A stretch of 64,000 nt of DNA from an uncultured Oribacterium sp. GTDB taxonomy: Bacteria; Bacillota; Clostridia; Lachnospirales; Lachnospiraceae. Shown here one piece after another: positions 27,801 through 36,752 of this stretch. The notes under the pieces were generated by a model. That model was not told the origin of the DNA. It saw only the letters and a program-made list of their open reading frames with translations, and did not search any database. A program made the position numbers and the translations under genes. Position 1 is the first letter of the stretch. Every line of letters starts with the position of its first letter. The stretch lies in assembly GCA_946413525.1 (NCBI GenBank), contig CAMKKZ010000002.1:170841-234840 (forward strand). The letters are read 5' to 3'.

Positions 27801-30800
27801 TTGTCCATGCTCGTTACATTCCTGGTATTAAATCCTGCCACATCCAAACTGCTCATTTTTTCGCATCGCAAAAACATACAAGTCATATTTCTTACCTTGC
27901 CAGTGTCAAACCCACTTATATCAAGGTACTCCATTTTTTTACAATTGGAGAACATATATGACATATTAGTAACGTTTTCCGTATTAAAGTGCCCCAGGTC
28001 AAGGCGTTTCACATTATTGCAGCTAGAAAACATATTCTCCATATATACAACCTGACTGCTGTCAAAGCCTTCCAGGTCAATACTTTCTACCCGGCTGTAT
28101 TGGAACAGGCCGCTGCTATCCATTGGTAGATATACTATGGCCGCGTTACTCCACCAGATAACATCGTCATTTTCCTTCCATACGTATATTTCGTAATCTG
28201 TTGTCCCATCGTCAATCTGAACAACCCCCTCCTTCCGCAATACCTCATCCCTGCTAAGGACAGAGTTACGTGAAAATGTCTTTCCTTGTCTAAGGAACAA
28301 CGTATTTCTTTCAGTTCCGCCTACATTCAGCTTCCAGGAAAGCCTTTTTATTCTTGCCGTAGGAAGACTGCGTATGGGTTCATCCGTATCCATGTGTATG
28401 ACTGGAACAGTCCTCCTTTCAGGATTTTCTCCGTCATCCCAATGCTTTATAATGGTAATTACGCCTTCTGTCAGTCGCTCATTTGGAAATGAGAAATAAC
28501 CCTCGAACCCTTTTTCGGAGATCATCTGCAAACCTTCAATACCAACCGTCCCGTCTTTTTCAATTTTGACAAGATATTTTTTTTCATCTGCTTTATATTT
28601 TTCTGGAGCCTTTGTTTCCTCCAATAAATACGTGCCGGGTTCCAGTCCTGACATCTCCGCAACACCATTTTTTCCTGTAATCGCTTCAATTTCCAAAAAA
28701 TGCCCGTAGAGGGATTTTCCTGAAATTCGGAATTCCGCCCCTTCCAGCAATTCCTTATTGACTGCATCCTGCTTAAGCAGATAAAAACTATGTAAAGGCT
28801 CATTATTCAGGATTATCTCCCCATAAACTGCGTCCTGTTCCAGCCTGGCTTCATTTCCGTCCTTTCCTTTCTCATACATATTAACCATCCCATCCTCGCC
28901 GCAGATTACGCTGTATTTCGTATCTGAGGGGATGTAGCCTTCCTCCGCCTTGACTTCCATCATTTCGTACTTTCCTAATTCAAGGTTTTCAAAAAGTACT
29001 TTTCCATCTTTTCCGGATTCGGCATATAAGAACACCTCATTTCCATACTCTGATATTCCCTTAAGAAGAAATACCGCTCCATAAGATGCCCTCGTGGAAT
29101 CACTTCCATCTATTCCTCCCCTCTTCATGAATTCAAGATTACCATGGATGCGAGGGTCGTTGACTATGCGCATGACATATTCCCTCTGCTTCCCGCTTGC
29201 CTGAGTTTTTTCAGCAAAATTGATTACTTTTTCATAATTCTTCCAAGGCTGCTCATCACCCGCTTCTGCCTCACCTCCTTCCCCCAGGGTTATGCTGCCA
29301 TCACTATTCACTCTGATTCTCATTAATGTGTGATCCTGCTGGTAATCCGGGACTCCATCAACCTCCTGTATCGTATAAACTCCCTTTTCAATATTTTTAA
29401 AGCGAGCACTTCCAAAACGATTTGTTTCCATTGTCAAATCATATTCAGTCCCATAGTCCGATTTTCCCCTCAGTTGGAATCTCACCCCCTCAACGGCGGT
29501 TTCCGGATTCCTGCTGCTTGTCTTAATTATTTCCAGATTCCCGGTGGCCCTCAAATGAACCGTAGTGTAATCCTGATGGATGAATTCCGGGTCTGATAGC
29601 TTTCCATTTTCACTTTCAATCACGGCATATGAATAGATATTGTTATATGCGCAGGAATCTATTTTGCTGTTTGATGCAATCGAGGAATCACGATCTGGTG
29701 ACTTCATATATACAGTTACAACCACGGCCTTTTCCGGCTCCAAAATAAAATTTCCTTTTTTCCCCTTCCTTAGGTCAATTGCTATCGCCTTTACCCCCGA
29801 CAGATCTCCTCCATGCATTTCACTGTATAATGAAGATGTCGTCCATCCGAGTTCTGAAAGATTGATTGTCCTCTGTTCTGACTCGGCCAACTTTAACTTC
29901 TCCCTCAACTCTTCCGGAGTTCTAATCTGCGTCTGGCTTTGTTCCTCGATATTCAGGTCATTATCCCCATAAAAGTAAACAACAGGTTCCACGCCAAGGC
30001 TTCTGACCTGGCTTAAATCTATGTCTTGCAGCATCCCATGCCAGTTCTGGCTTTCTCCGCCCGCGCTTCCGTTTTCACTCACTTCCTCTTCTGATTCAGG
30101 TGCCTTTGGCATATAATTTTCAAGGAAATCAAAAAGAATCAATCCCGAAGCCTTGCTTTTCCCATCTGACGACGCAAATCTGATACGATAGGAGTATGTG
30201 CTTGCTAGCGCGACGTATGTTTCATAAGAATAGCTGCTGTCATTTTCAGACATTACCTTCTTGTACAATCCCAGTGTAGCTGCCGTCAAAGCGTTTATCT
30301 TATGGGATGACCGGGTATATAGAAACTTGCAAGCCCCCTCCGCGGCATCAGATAGCAACGTCAGTTTTAACTCATTATTACCATAGGCTTGACAATCATC
30401 TTTCCTTACCCCGTCTCCTATATCAGCATTGCCAGTTTCATATGCAAGATCATTAAGCACATTTTCTCCATACTCTTTAATGCTGTCCCAGGTATGCAAG
30501 GTGGTATAGGACATTCGATACTTTTTGGCCGGAACATACAACCTGACCAGCAGCATGATTCTTCCGCTCCCGCCATAGTTTTGGATCATTTCTATACTGT
30601 ACTGGCCTTCCTGCAACAAGTTCTCATTCGCATAGGCCTGCAAAGAGCCTTTTTGATATGTACTCCCATTTGGAAGCAAATCATAGAACACCCCTCCCTG
30701 CTGCTCCAATCTTATCCTTTTGTTTCCGTCTGAAAGATATGATTCTGAGGCCTCGGCCGTCCATGTAATTCTGTATTCTTCCTTGACCTTGTCGTTGACG

Positions 30801-33142
30801 TAGTGTGTTACCTCTTTATTGATTTCTCCCTCCCTCTTTCTTCCGACCACGTACGATTTTCCCTGCCTGGTAAAACCTATGATTTTTTCTCCGTCTCTTG
30901 AAACTGAGGATGAAGCCATGTTCATAAGGACAATTTTAGACTGCCCTCCATCTTTCAAAGTCATCTCTGCTGCCGCATCGACCGCTTCTGAGTGCCGGAT
31001 CGTAACATGAGGCCTTGCCCCAAGCTTTGTATAATAATGAGAACTGTCCATCGTCAGTCTGAAGCCGGTGACCACATGACCTTCGGCATCCGTACTGACA
31101 TCCTGCATATAATTATTATTAAACTCAAGTTTCGGTCCTGAATTTTCACGAATCATATGAGCGTATGTTTCATCTATCCTGTATTCTTTTGACGCAAGAT
31201 AATAATTGCCTATATGTGTCCAGGCTGCTTCCCCATTATCTGTTTCTCCATCAAGCTGTATAAAAACCTTTACAAGATCATCCTCCCCGTAGCTCCCTCT
31301 TTGGGTTTCTAGGAATCTTTTTGTTTCCTCTGAATAGACAGCATCCAACGCATACGTTTCCATGTCGATTGAATCTATCTGATAGTCGGCTTTTGACAGC
31401 GCGCTGTACTCGTTCCCCTCCATGGCTTTTAAATAAAAGTTATAATCGGTAAGCTCATAACTGATCTTCTTTTTCCAATAATTCAGTACATCTCCGATAT
31501 CCTCGCCATCAGGTACGGTATAGATGCCTGGAAATCCTTCTACGTAGGTTTGGAATGATAAATCCTCAATCGCGTTGACTTCCGGCTTTTCCTCATCCAT
31601 GAATTCGCTCAAACTGAAAGCTCTGATATCCTCAGAGTCGTCAACCTCGATGTCATTCTGATCCAATCCCCATTTATACATATAAAATTTTCCGCCTGGA
31701 GGCGTAAATCGTTTTCTTTCATATGTCCATTGTCTTTCCGCCATTTTTGAATCTGGGAGGTCCACCTTGTCATTCGGATTAATTTTTGCCTCGACCTTGT
31801 TTTTCAGCGAATAGGAATCATACTTGTCGTATTCCGCCTTCAAATGCCTTGTCAGCACATAATCATATCTTCCATATATATAGTTCTCCCTGATGTCCCT
31901 CACTATGCCGGATTCCGAATTAACCTGCCCCTCCGCATTCAATACGGGAACAAATTTTTCTCCCTGCATCATATAGGCCATCACTTCGCCGCATATTTCC
32001 CCTTCTGCATTCAGCGGTTCAAATATATCCTTTATGCTAAAATCATAGGATTGCGTTGCACGGGCTATGCTTGTTCGAATCTCCCATATTAGATAATAAT
32101 AATTATCCGCATCTTCAGTTTTTTCCCCCCAACTTTCCTGCCAGGTTTCATAGTAAGCGGGAAGGCTCTTTGACACTCCGGATATTTCCGTGGAAGTATC
32201 TATATAAACTGGTATTTCATTCCCTCTTTTCTTTCTTTCCCCATTAATCCATAGTTCGGAATAAAAATCATTTGAAGCATTCCTCTCATTGCCATTACGT
32301 GCCGCTTCTTCTTTTCGATCCGGGTTGTAATCCGCGTATTCATATGTCTCCTCAGATGTGTAATAAGCAGCCTCAACATATCCTTGCGCAGCCGCCGCAA
32401 TCGCTACGCGGTTGTAAATGGTCAATACATCATTGCCATACTCATCCTGCTCCTCCTTGTAAACAAATATGTTCTCCTCAGTCAGTCCTTCTTCCTTCTC
32501 TTCCGGGATTGACATTTCAAGACGATCTGCCGGATCCCCCCTGCGGTTGATCAGAATGGTATTTGGAATACGTATCTTCACACTCCCTTCTTCCAGCTCC
32601 TTCATGCCGGAAAAAGCGTAGGAAATCCTAAATACAAATGCATGGTCAGCGTAGCTGTTTTGCGCCCTCCAGACATAGTCAACAGTCCCGTCTTCCTTCT
32701 CAAGACGTTCTGCCCCTGAAAGCAGGCAGCTTTCCAGAATATAATCTCCTGTATCATTTTCTTCCTGCTCCTGATCCAATAGGAATTTTTCCTCAGCCTT
32801 CAATAAATTATTTGCATTTTCCGGTATATCGGATGCTGTAACTTTTCCGAACCCGTTTTCATACTCCCATCCATTTTGATCATAAGAACTCTTTGCCATC
32901 TCAGCATTGCTATTTTCAAAGTCAGATTCTGAACGCATAAGAGATATATCTGAGCTGCTTGCTTTTTGGTTACCCGTTCCCGTTAACACTTGTTGATCTC
33001 GCCCATAAGCTGTATAAACCCGAATGGCAAGGGGGCATAAGCATGCGAGAAAAATGAATGAAAGCAGCAGGATAAGAAATATGGATTTCATGCCGCGTCC
33101 TGGCTTTCTATTTAAATTTTTATTTATTCTATTTTCTGACAT
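24824..33142 (-). CDS. Giant LPXTG surface adhesin with Cna-B/SpaA and DUF285 repeat domains
   Basis: 2772 residues, exported (membrane segment about 20-47). Residues 50-1190 are beta-rich and unrecognised. Three SpaA/Cna-B-like domains follow (about 1199-1285, 1334-1415, 1449-1540; E-box-like forms YLLEETKAPEKY and YEMMEVKAEEGY). Then come eight 26-residue DUF285-type leucine-rich repeats (about 1670-1905; FNTENVTNMSYMFSNC pattern), three GSLTVRKIV..FNFTITLE domains resembling FctA/DUF7601 pilin-linkage modules (about 2119-2480), and two further SpaA domains (about 2494-2720). The end is LPRTG, a membrane helix and KERRKR. AAGGAG precedes the ATG. Probably the tip adhesin of the pilus encoded downstream. 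Confidence 0.88.
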   Translation of the reverse strand: MSENRINKNLNRKPGRGMKSIFLILLLSFIFLACLCPLAIRVYTAYGRDQQVLTGTGNQKASSSDISLMRSESDFENSNAEMAKSSYDQNGWEYENGFGKVTASDIPENANNLLKAEEKFLLDQEQEENDTGDYILESCLLSGAERLEKEDGTVDYVWRAQNSYADHAFVFRISYAFSGMKELEEGSVKIRIPNTILINRRGDPADRLEMSIPEEKEEGLTEENIFVYKEEQDEYGNDVLTIYNRVAIAAAAQGYVEAAYYTSEETYEYADYNPDRKEEAARNGNERNASNDFYSELWINGERKKRGNEIPVYIDTSTEISGVSKSLPAYYETWQESWGEKTEDADNYYYLIWEIRTSIARATQSYDFSIKDIFEPLNAEGEICGEVMAYMMQGEKFVPVLNAEGQVNSESGIVRDIRENYIYGRYDYVLTRHLKAEYDKYDSYSLKNKVEAKINPNDKVDLPDSKMAERQWTYERKRFTPPGGKFYMYKWGLDQNDIEVDDSEDIRAFSLSEFMDEEKPEVNAIEDLSFQTYVEGFPGIYTVPDGEDIGDVLNYWKKKISYELTDYNFYLKAMEGNEYSALSKADYQIDSIDMETYALDAVYSEETKRFLETQRGSYGEDDLVKVFIQLDGETDNGEAAWTHIGNYYLASKEYRIDETYAHMIRENSGPKLEFNNNYMQDVSTDAEGHVVTGFRLTMDSSHYYTKLGARPHVTIRHSEAVDAAAEMTLKDGGQSKIVLMNMASSSVSRDGEKIIGFTRQGKSYVVGRKREGEINKEVTHYVNDKVKEEYRITWTAEASESYLSDGNKRIRLEQQGGVFYDLLPNGSTYQKGSLQAYANENLLQEGQYSIEMIQNYGGSGRIMLLVRLYVPAKKYRMSYTTLHTWDSIKEYGENVLNDLAYETGNADIGDGVRKDDCQAYGNNELKLTLLSDAAEGACKFLYTRSSHKINALTAATLGLYKKVMSENDSSYSYETYVALASTYSYRIRFASSDGKSKASGLILFDFLENYMPKAPESEEEVSENGSAGGESQNWHGMLQDIDLSQVRSLGVEPVVYFYGDNDLNIEEQSQTQIRTPEELREKLKLAESEQRTINLSELGWTTSSLYSEMHGGDLSGVKAIAIDLRKGKKGNFILEPEKAVVVTVYMKSPDRDSSIASNSKIDSCAYNNIYSYAVIESENGKLSDPEFIHQDYTTVHLRATGNLEIIKTSSRNPETAVEGVRFQLRGKSDYGTEYDLTMETNRFGSARFKNIEKGVYTIQEVDGVPDYQQDHTLMRIRVNSDGSITLGEGGEAEAGDEQPWKNYEKVINFAEKTQASGKQREYVMRIVNDPRIHGNLEFMKRGGIDGSDSTRASYGAVFLLKGISEYGNEVFLYAESGKDGKVLFENLELGKYEMMEVKAEEGYIPSDTKYSVICGEDGMVNMYEKGKDGNEARLEQDAVYGEIILNNEPLHSFYLLKQDAVNKELLEGAEFRISGKSLYGHFLEIEAITGKNGVAEMSGLEPGTYLLEETKAPEKYKADEKKYLVKIEKDGTVGIEGLQMISEKGFEGYFSFPNERLTEGVITIIKHWDDGENPERRTVPVIHMDTDEPIRSLPTARIKRLSWKLNVGGTERNTLFLRQGKTFSRNSVLSRDEVLRKEGVVQIDDGTTDYEIYVWKENDDVIWWSNAAIVYLPMDSSGLFQYSRVESIDLEGFDSSQVVYMENMFSSCNNVKRLDLGHFNTENVTNMSYMFSNCKKMEYLDISGFDTGKVRNMTCMFLRCEKMSSLDVAGFNTRNVTSMDNMFRDCSNLKSLELDMWETPKLTSMARMFQGCYLLESLKIKNFDTSKVESFDFLFAADRTLKNLDLAEWKTDSAESMSSMFHGCNSLEILDLGNFYTGKVRTMDYMFYGGGSDMALKTIIVGDGWVMEDVYKSLSMFSGCVNLTGGSGTVFDRTNTDGAYARIDGGEESPGYFTAKIPSSQNDAYAAELDEDGTEQVNINETVLTDSIEASGGTMNENMNISSSSLLQGNALNTAESNRLSLVSSSEIYNGPSEGSEDVIGKWVKGNIENGLNDNVWIYRFPVFDADSDYYVWEGAMEAYKTAYSLDGIQYSDGESILFHNEEGKRDGTVHVKNSLSETDDTGSLTVRKIVKKKSADGMDVALSEDDKKEAFNFTITLEKAITGYYGDMLFKGGKANITLSHGQSQTATGLPTGIAYLVTEDDSKGMEESHSGESGVITEGSNLEAIFTNSIMETEESRSGSLVISKELAARDESVNITGQDRKRKFRFTITLTGSFDDKGEIKDASTLSRIIDGVLFTEGVAHVVLSDGDMLEIGGIPSGLGYTVSEEEYAGFTVESSGTEQGYIPDGEAAIVNFINRKEENEKFGSITLRKELIGKDSGEAFRFYVEMSGLNPNEEYSYGNGKTFLSDENGWARIDVTLSNRETVTFGGLPARSLCKATEMESEYCASYEITGGGLSIFKEGKNDIKQKQLSTEEEEVVENVEKIITFRNTPALFTIRFYKIDTESAGVAGALLQVFDVEAQSEEPVKEWITSGEEEKITLPAGKYLLHEKQAPEGYLPAEDIYFSLDEEGNIFLLHDLDDEKTQEDDLQKMSEGGEILSVSEITMTDPFCVVNFAKEDGEGNSLPGAELQLLEDGGIIHEWQSGNTEECIRQKLAVGKIYTFREKKAPEGYLLSKDIYFLINRDGSLTLTDHKGKPLALEDLENAHAKIRPGENNGIPILVMENLKSESLPRTGSVGIRIFRRIGMSMVAAALLGMGFLSIAYKERRKR

Positions 33143-33419
33143 TTAACCTTCACTCCTTTGATATATAAGAACACTGGACTCAAACGAATCTGACTATATT
33201 TTGTCATAAATGCACCATATGTTTATCTATTCCTTTCTTTTCATCTTTGTCGTATAATGAATTTCACCTATCTCACTTCATAGAAACGTTGCTTTCTCAA
33301 TATTTTTTATATTTGCAGGCAATGGGAAACTTAGCGAAGCGATACAGCATCGGATAATCTGAAATCAGAGGTCTTTCGTCTAAATCTGTAAATCTGTCTG
33401 ATGGAAAGGATATTTTTGA

Positions 33420-34343
33420 ATGGAAAAGAGAGAATGGAAGCAAGCAGCTTCAAACGGGACTGGCATGATTTATAATGCTCTTTATAGAGACGAAACAAAA
33501 AAGGCAAAAGCAATCATTTGTATCGTTCATGGAATGCAAAGCCATAGCGGACGATATATCTGGCTATCAGAGCACCTTGCAAAACAAGGCTTTGTTGTCA
33601 TTCTGCAGGATTTGCAAGGTCACGGTAAAAGCGCAAATATTCCCGGAAGTTTTGGCGTCAAAGACGGATGGGAATATATGCTGCACGATTTAAGGAAGCT
33701 ACTCCACAGGAGCAAAAGGTGGTTTTCGGGAATACCCAGCATTGTTTTTGGGCACTCTATGGGTTCCTTTGCAGCAAGAGATTATGTCGCAAAATATCCT
33801 GATGAATTCCAGGGGATGATCCTTTCCGGCACAGCCGGATCCAGTTCATTTTACTATTTCATGCTCGCGCTCCTCAAAACAGGAATTTTAATGCATGGAA
33901 GTCAGGCTGAGGCCAGGGCATATAGCCATTTTCTTGGAAGATATTTTAATCGAAACGTCCCAAACCCAGTCAGTCCCAGTTCCTGGTGCTGTTCTATTGA
34001 TGAAGTCTGCATCCAGCATGCATCTGACCCCCTTGGTACAAAATTCACTATAGGCGCGTATTATGAAATGATTTCGTCCATTATACGCGTGTCGGGTTTG
34101 CAGTGGGCTGAAAAAATTCCAAATATTCCCGTTTATATTTTTTCGGGAGGGGCCGATCCGGTCGGTGATTATGGGAAAGGCCCGGCGGAAGTTTATGCCT
34201 GGCTCAAGAAAACTGGTCATAATCACGCAGACCTCCGTATTTATCCCAAAAAGCGTCACGAAATCCTTAACGAAGATATTCGATGGGACGCCGTAAGCAA
34301 TATAAACAAATGGCTCGAAGAAAATTTTCTTTCTGCTCTGTAA
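33420..34343 (+). CDS. Alpha/beta hydrolase (monoacylglycerol lipase / lysophospholipase-like)
   Basis: A 307-residue serine hydrolase of the Hydrolase_4 type. It has the oxyanion segment CIVHGMQSHSGRY, nucleophile elbow VFGHSMGSF, an acid Asp in FSGGADPVGDYG, and the C-terminal His in PKKRHEIL. Homologues cleave monoglycerides or lysophospholipids; the substrate is not determined. No signal peptide, hence cytosolic. AAGGA precedes the ATG. It is divergent from the surface operon, sharing a 277-bp AT-rich region where I cannot place a confident promoter. Confidence 0.9.
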   Translation: MEKREWKQAASNGTGMIYNALYRDETKKAKAIICIVHGMQSHSGRYIWLSEHLAKQGFVVILQDLQGHGKSANIPGSFGVKDGWEYMLHDLRKLLHRSKRWFSGIPSIVFGHSMGSFAARDYVAKYPDEFQGMILSGTAGSSSFYYFMLALLKTGILMHGSQAEARAYSHFLGRYFNRNVPNPVSPSSWCCSIDEVCIQHASDPLGTKFTIGAYYEMISSIIRVSGLQWAEKIPNIPVYIFSGGADPVGDYGKGPAEVYAWLKKTGHNHADLRIYPKKRHEILNEDIRWDAVSNINKWLEENFLSAL

Positions 34344-34489
34344 AAGATTCTACCCCATTTTTCAGAAAAGTGTGATACTCTATATTTCGATATTATCTGT
34401 AAAAAGATATTATCGTTTATTGAAAATATTCAGTGCCCTATTCTCTGTCAACTTTGTCGCCTTCCTACATGCATTCAAAGTCACTTCGC

Positions 34490-34548
34490 GCTTTATATCT
34501 TGTCCGCCCTCTGGATTTTTGAAAATTCAAAATGAAGAGCAAGCCATT
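34490..34548. repeat. P1 element remnant interrupted by a P2 insertion
   Basis: TCGCGCTT..TCTTGTCCGCCCTCTGGATTTTTGAAAATTC..AAGCAAGCC aligns with the middle of the intact P1 copy at 48490. The match stops where the P2 element begins, and a weak continuation may follow it (34758-34776). Confidence 0.6.
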
Positions 34549-34553
34549 AAAAA

Positions 34554-34753
34554 TTTCCACCTGTACGGTTGAATGGCCTAAAGGCCATTCTGAATACCCC
34601 TAAATTCGCAAAACCGCCCGCTTCGCGTGCTTAAAGATTTGCTTCGCAAATCGTTTTGCTCATTTAGGGGTAGGTTGCTCATCCAAAGCGATATTTTGAT
34701 TACGGTAAACCGTATCAAAATATCGCTTTGGATGGCAACCGTACAGGTGGAAA
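34554..34753 (+). mobile_element. P2 palindromic element, copy A
   Basis: 200 bp. Terminal inverted repeats TTTCCACCTGTACGGTTG (34554-34571) and its complement (34736-34753) enclose arm 1 AATGGCC/GGCCATT (34572-34589), arm 2 ACCCCTAAAT/ATTTAGGGGT (34596-34671) with two inner hairpins, and arm 3, about 25 bp (34680-34734). It is flanked by the direct repeat AAAAATTT (34549-34556 and 34751-34758) if the ends are taken as CCACC..GGTGG. It is nearly identical to the copy at 45069. Confidence 0.85.
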
Positions 34754-34790
34754 AATTTTCTGAAATGGGAAAGGCGTTTGATAGATGCAA

Positions 34791-34842
34791 AAAAAGAAAG
34801 CCTGCGGCTTTGCAAATTGCCACAGGCTTTCTCTTTTCATTT
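34791..34842. terminator. Bidirectional terminator
   Basis: AGAAAGCCTG (34795-34804) / CAGGCTTTCT (34823-34832) with a T-rich tract on each strand, between the hydrolase (+) and the HD-domain gene (-). Confidence 0.75.
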
Positions 34843-34873
34843 TTAGAATAATTACAAATTCATTGATAATAAA

Positions 34874-35434
34874 TCAGGTATTTTTTCTTCCCTTTAATAT
34901 GGCTATCGTCTTTAGGCAGCTATTCACCAAAACAGATTTTGCCTTGCCAAATGCCTCTGCGGCATTCATTAGCGATTCCTTCGCCGCTATGGTTTTATCA
35001 CAAAAAGTAAGCAGATAACCAAGCCTGGATGAAGGACAAGATTTGGATAATGGGAACATATGACTCCAAATCGCCCTCTTTTCAATATCGCTTAGGTAGA
35101 ATCCTTCCCCTTCCGCATTCTCCACGGCCTCCTCGGGATGATAAAAGCAATACCATCTACCACCATGTGTTTCCTTGTCGTCTTGATGATAATCCACCAG
35201 GCAAAAATCATGCAGGAATCCTACCTTGGCTGCGCTGAAAGGATCAACACCAATCTTTGGCGCAAGCTTCCACGCCCTTCTTGCCACTCGTACACAGTGA
35301 TCATAGGTATTCGTACTTCCATGTCTTGGATAATCTTTTAATTCCCTGTATTTTTTATTCTCTGTAATTTGCAAAAACTCTTTAGCAAATTGACTTTCCT
35401 TTTTTGTTAAAACCATTTCATCTACCCTTTTCAA
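34874..35434 (-). CDS. HD-domain phosphohydrolase
   Basis: 186 residues. The metal-binding HD signature appears as TYDHCVRVARRAW..VGFLHDFCLVDYH with a late Asp (FCDKTIA). Small HD proteins of this kind hydrolyse nucleotides or phosphate esters; the substrate is unknown. The gene is followed by a bidirectional terminator and lies 37 bp after the SPFH gene in the same direction, so the two are likely co-transcribed. Confidence 0.82.
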   Translation of the reverse strand: MKRVDEMVLTKKESQFAKEFLQITENKKYRELKDYPRHGSTNTYDHCVRVARRAWKLAPKIGVDPFSAAKVGFLHDFCLVDYHQDDKETHGGRWYCFYHPEEAVENAEGEGFYLSDIEKRAIWSHMFPLSKSCPSSRLGYLLTFCDKTIAAKESLMNAAEAFGKAKSVLVNSCLKTIAILKGRKNT

Positions 35435-35471
35435 CTCATTTCCCGAAATAAATTGCCTGCTTTAGCCACAT

Positions 35472-36386
35472 TTATTTGTCATCTACAATATTTTTCATAG
35501 AGGACAAAATTCCCGCCATGTTTTGGAGATCGGATGGTACGATTATCTTAGTTGCTTTCCCATCCGCAACCGATACAAGCGTATCAAGGCTCTTCAGGCG
35601 GATCACTTTATCATCCGCTCCTGCTTCGCGAATCAACCTGATTCCCTCTGCCTCCGCTTCCTTAATACAGCGTATTGCCTGCGCCCTTCCTTCCGCTTCC
35701 TGAATTTCTTTTTCTTTTTGCGCTTCCGCAGCAAGTATTGTCTTCTGCTTTTCCGCTTCCGCATTCAGAATGGCAGCCTGCTTATTTCCTTCCGCTGTCA
35801 GTACCGCCGACTGCTTCTGCGCTTCCGCAAGGGTTATGGCTTCCCTCTTCTCCCTTTCGGCCTTCATCTGTTTTTCCATTGCCTCACGGATGGCATCCGG
35901 AGGAAGAATATTTTTCAATTCAACCCTGTTGACCTTTATTCCCCATGGGTCCGTCGCCACATCAAGTAATGATCTCATCTGGGTATTGATTTCATCCCTT
36001 GACGTGAGAGTTGTGTCCAGATCCATTGACCCAATAATATTCCTTAAAGTCGTTGCGGTAAGGTTTTCAATTGCGGCAATAGGATTTTCCACTCCATAAG
36101 CATATAATTTAGGATCTGTGATGACAAAAAATACTACAGAATCAATCCTCATGGTTACATTGTCTTTTGTAATCACAGGTTGAGGCGGAAAATCAGCCAC
36201 CTGCTCTTTCAAGTTAATCCTTTTCGCTATCCTGTCTATAAAAGGAATAAGCAAATGCAGACCGGGTCTCCATACTGAATGGAATTTTCCGAGCCTCTCA
36301 ATTACCATGGCACAGGCCTCAGGCACAATTCGAAGCCCTCCACTGATAATTAATACGACGATCAATACAAATATCAAAGCTCTCAT
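35472..36386 (-). CDS. SPFH/band 7 (stomatin-like) membrane protein
   Basis: 304 residues. An N-terminal membrane anchor (ALIFVLIVVLIISGGL) is followed by the SPFH domain (about 22-180; RLGKFHSVWRPGLHLLIPFID, NLTATTLRNIIGSMDLD). A coiled coil rich in AEAQKQ/AEAEKQ repeats (about 190-245) and a short tail with the ADGKATKIIVPSDL motif complete it. Stomatin-type proteins oligomerise in membrane microdomains and often pair with an NfeD protein; no NfeD gene is adjacent here. Confidence 0.92.
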   Translation of the reverse strand: MRALIFVLIVVLIISGGLRIVPEACAMVIERLGKFHSVWRPGLHLLIPFIDRIAKRINLKEQVADFPPQPVITKDNVTMRIDSVVFFVITDPKLYAYGVENPIAAIENLTATTLRNIIGSMDLDTTLTSRDEINTQMRSLLDVATDPWGIKVNRVELKNILPPDAIREAMEKQMKAEREKREAITLAEAQKQSAVLTAEGNKQAAILNAEAEKQKTILAAEAQKEKEIQEAEGRAQAIRCIKEAEAEGIRLIREAGADDKVIRLKSLDTLVSVADGKATKIIVPSDLQNMAGILSSMKNIVDDK

Positions 36387-36484
36387 CTTCTTTTCTCCCC
36401 TATATTAAAGTAGTTTATGGCAAGCAACTGCGGCATTGCTCCAATAAAGCTTCATTCATAACATGGATGATTACCCACAAATAA

Positions 36485-36520
36485 AAGGTATAAACTATGC
36501 TTGACACATAGCTATATCTA
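36485..36520. repeat. Degenerate P3-type hairpin
   Basis: GGTATAAACTATGC..CATAGCTATATC is an eroded version of the hairpin at 16280, in the gap upstream of the SPFH gene. Confidence 0.35.
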
Positions 36521-36551
36521 TTCAAAAATGTCTTGTAGGTTAATTCTAAAT

Positions 36552-36752
36552 CTAAAGAGGTTTTACAGATGCCTGATTTAAAAGTGTGCTTACCCGTCCA
36601 TGCATATGATATTCACAAAAATCATCGGGAAGAGAATGTGAACGATTAATATATACGCCGTCACTTATTCTCCATGGATTTTTGATGACTTTTTTACAGG
36701 TTACACATACATTTCCTACCAATGGATGCTCACAAATAGGACATATATTCAT
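36552..36752 (-). CDS. Small zinc-ribbon-like protein
   Basis: 66 residues. Two CxxC pairs (CPIC, CVTC) near the N-terminus suggest one zinc ribbon, followed by a charged segment with further Cys and His (FCEYHMHGR). GGAGGTGAGG lies just before ATG 36752, a very strong ribosome binding site that makes expression credible. I do not recognise a family. No neighbour suggests a function; the flanking genes are the SPFH protein (same strand) and rsmA (divergent). Confidence 0.65.
   Translation of the reverse strand: MNICPICEHPLVGNVCVTCKKVIKNPWRISDGVYINRSHSLPDDFCEYHMHGRVSTLLNQASVKPL

Noticed and set aside
34578..34823. Conserved small protein encoded in each P2 element
   Set aside because: The same 47-residue string appears in all three copies only because the DNA is nearly identical. 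There is no start signal, and the frame runs through hairpin arms.
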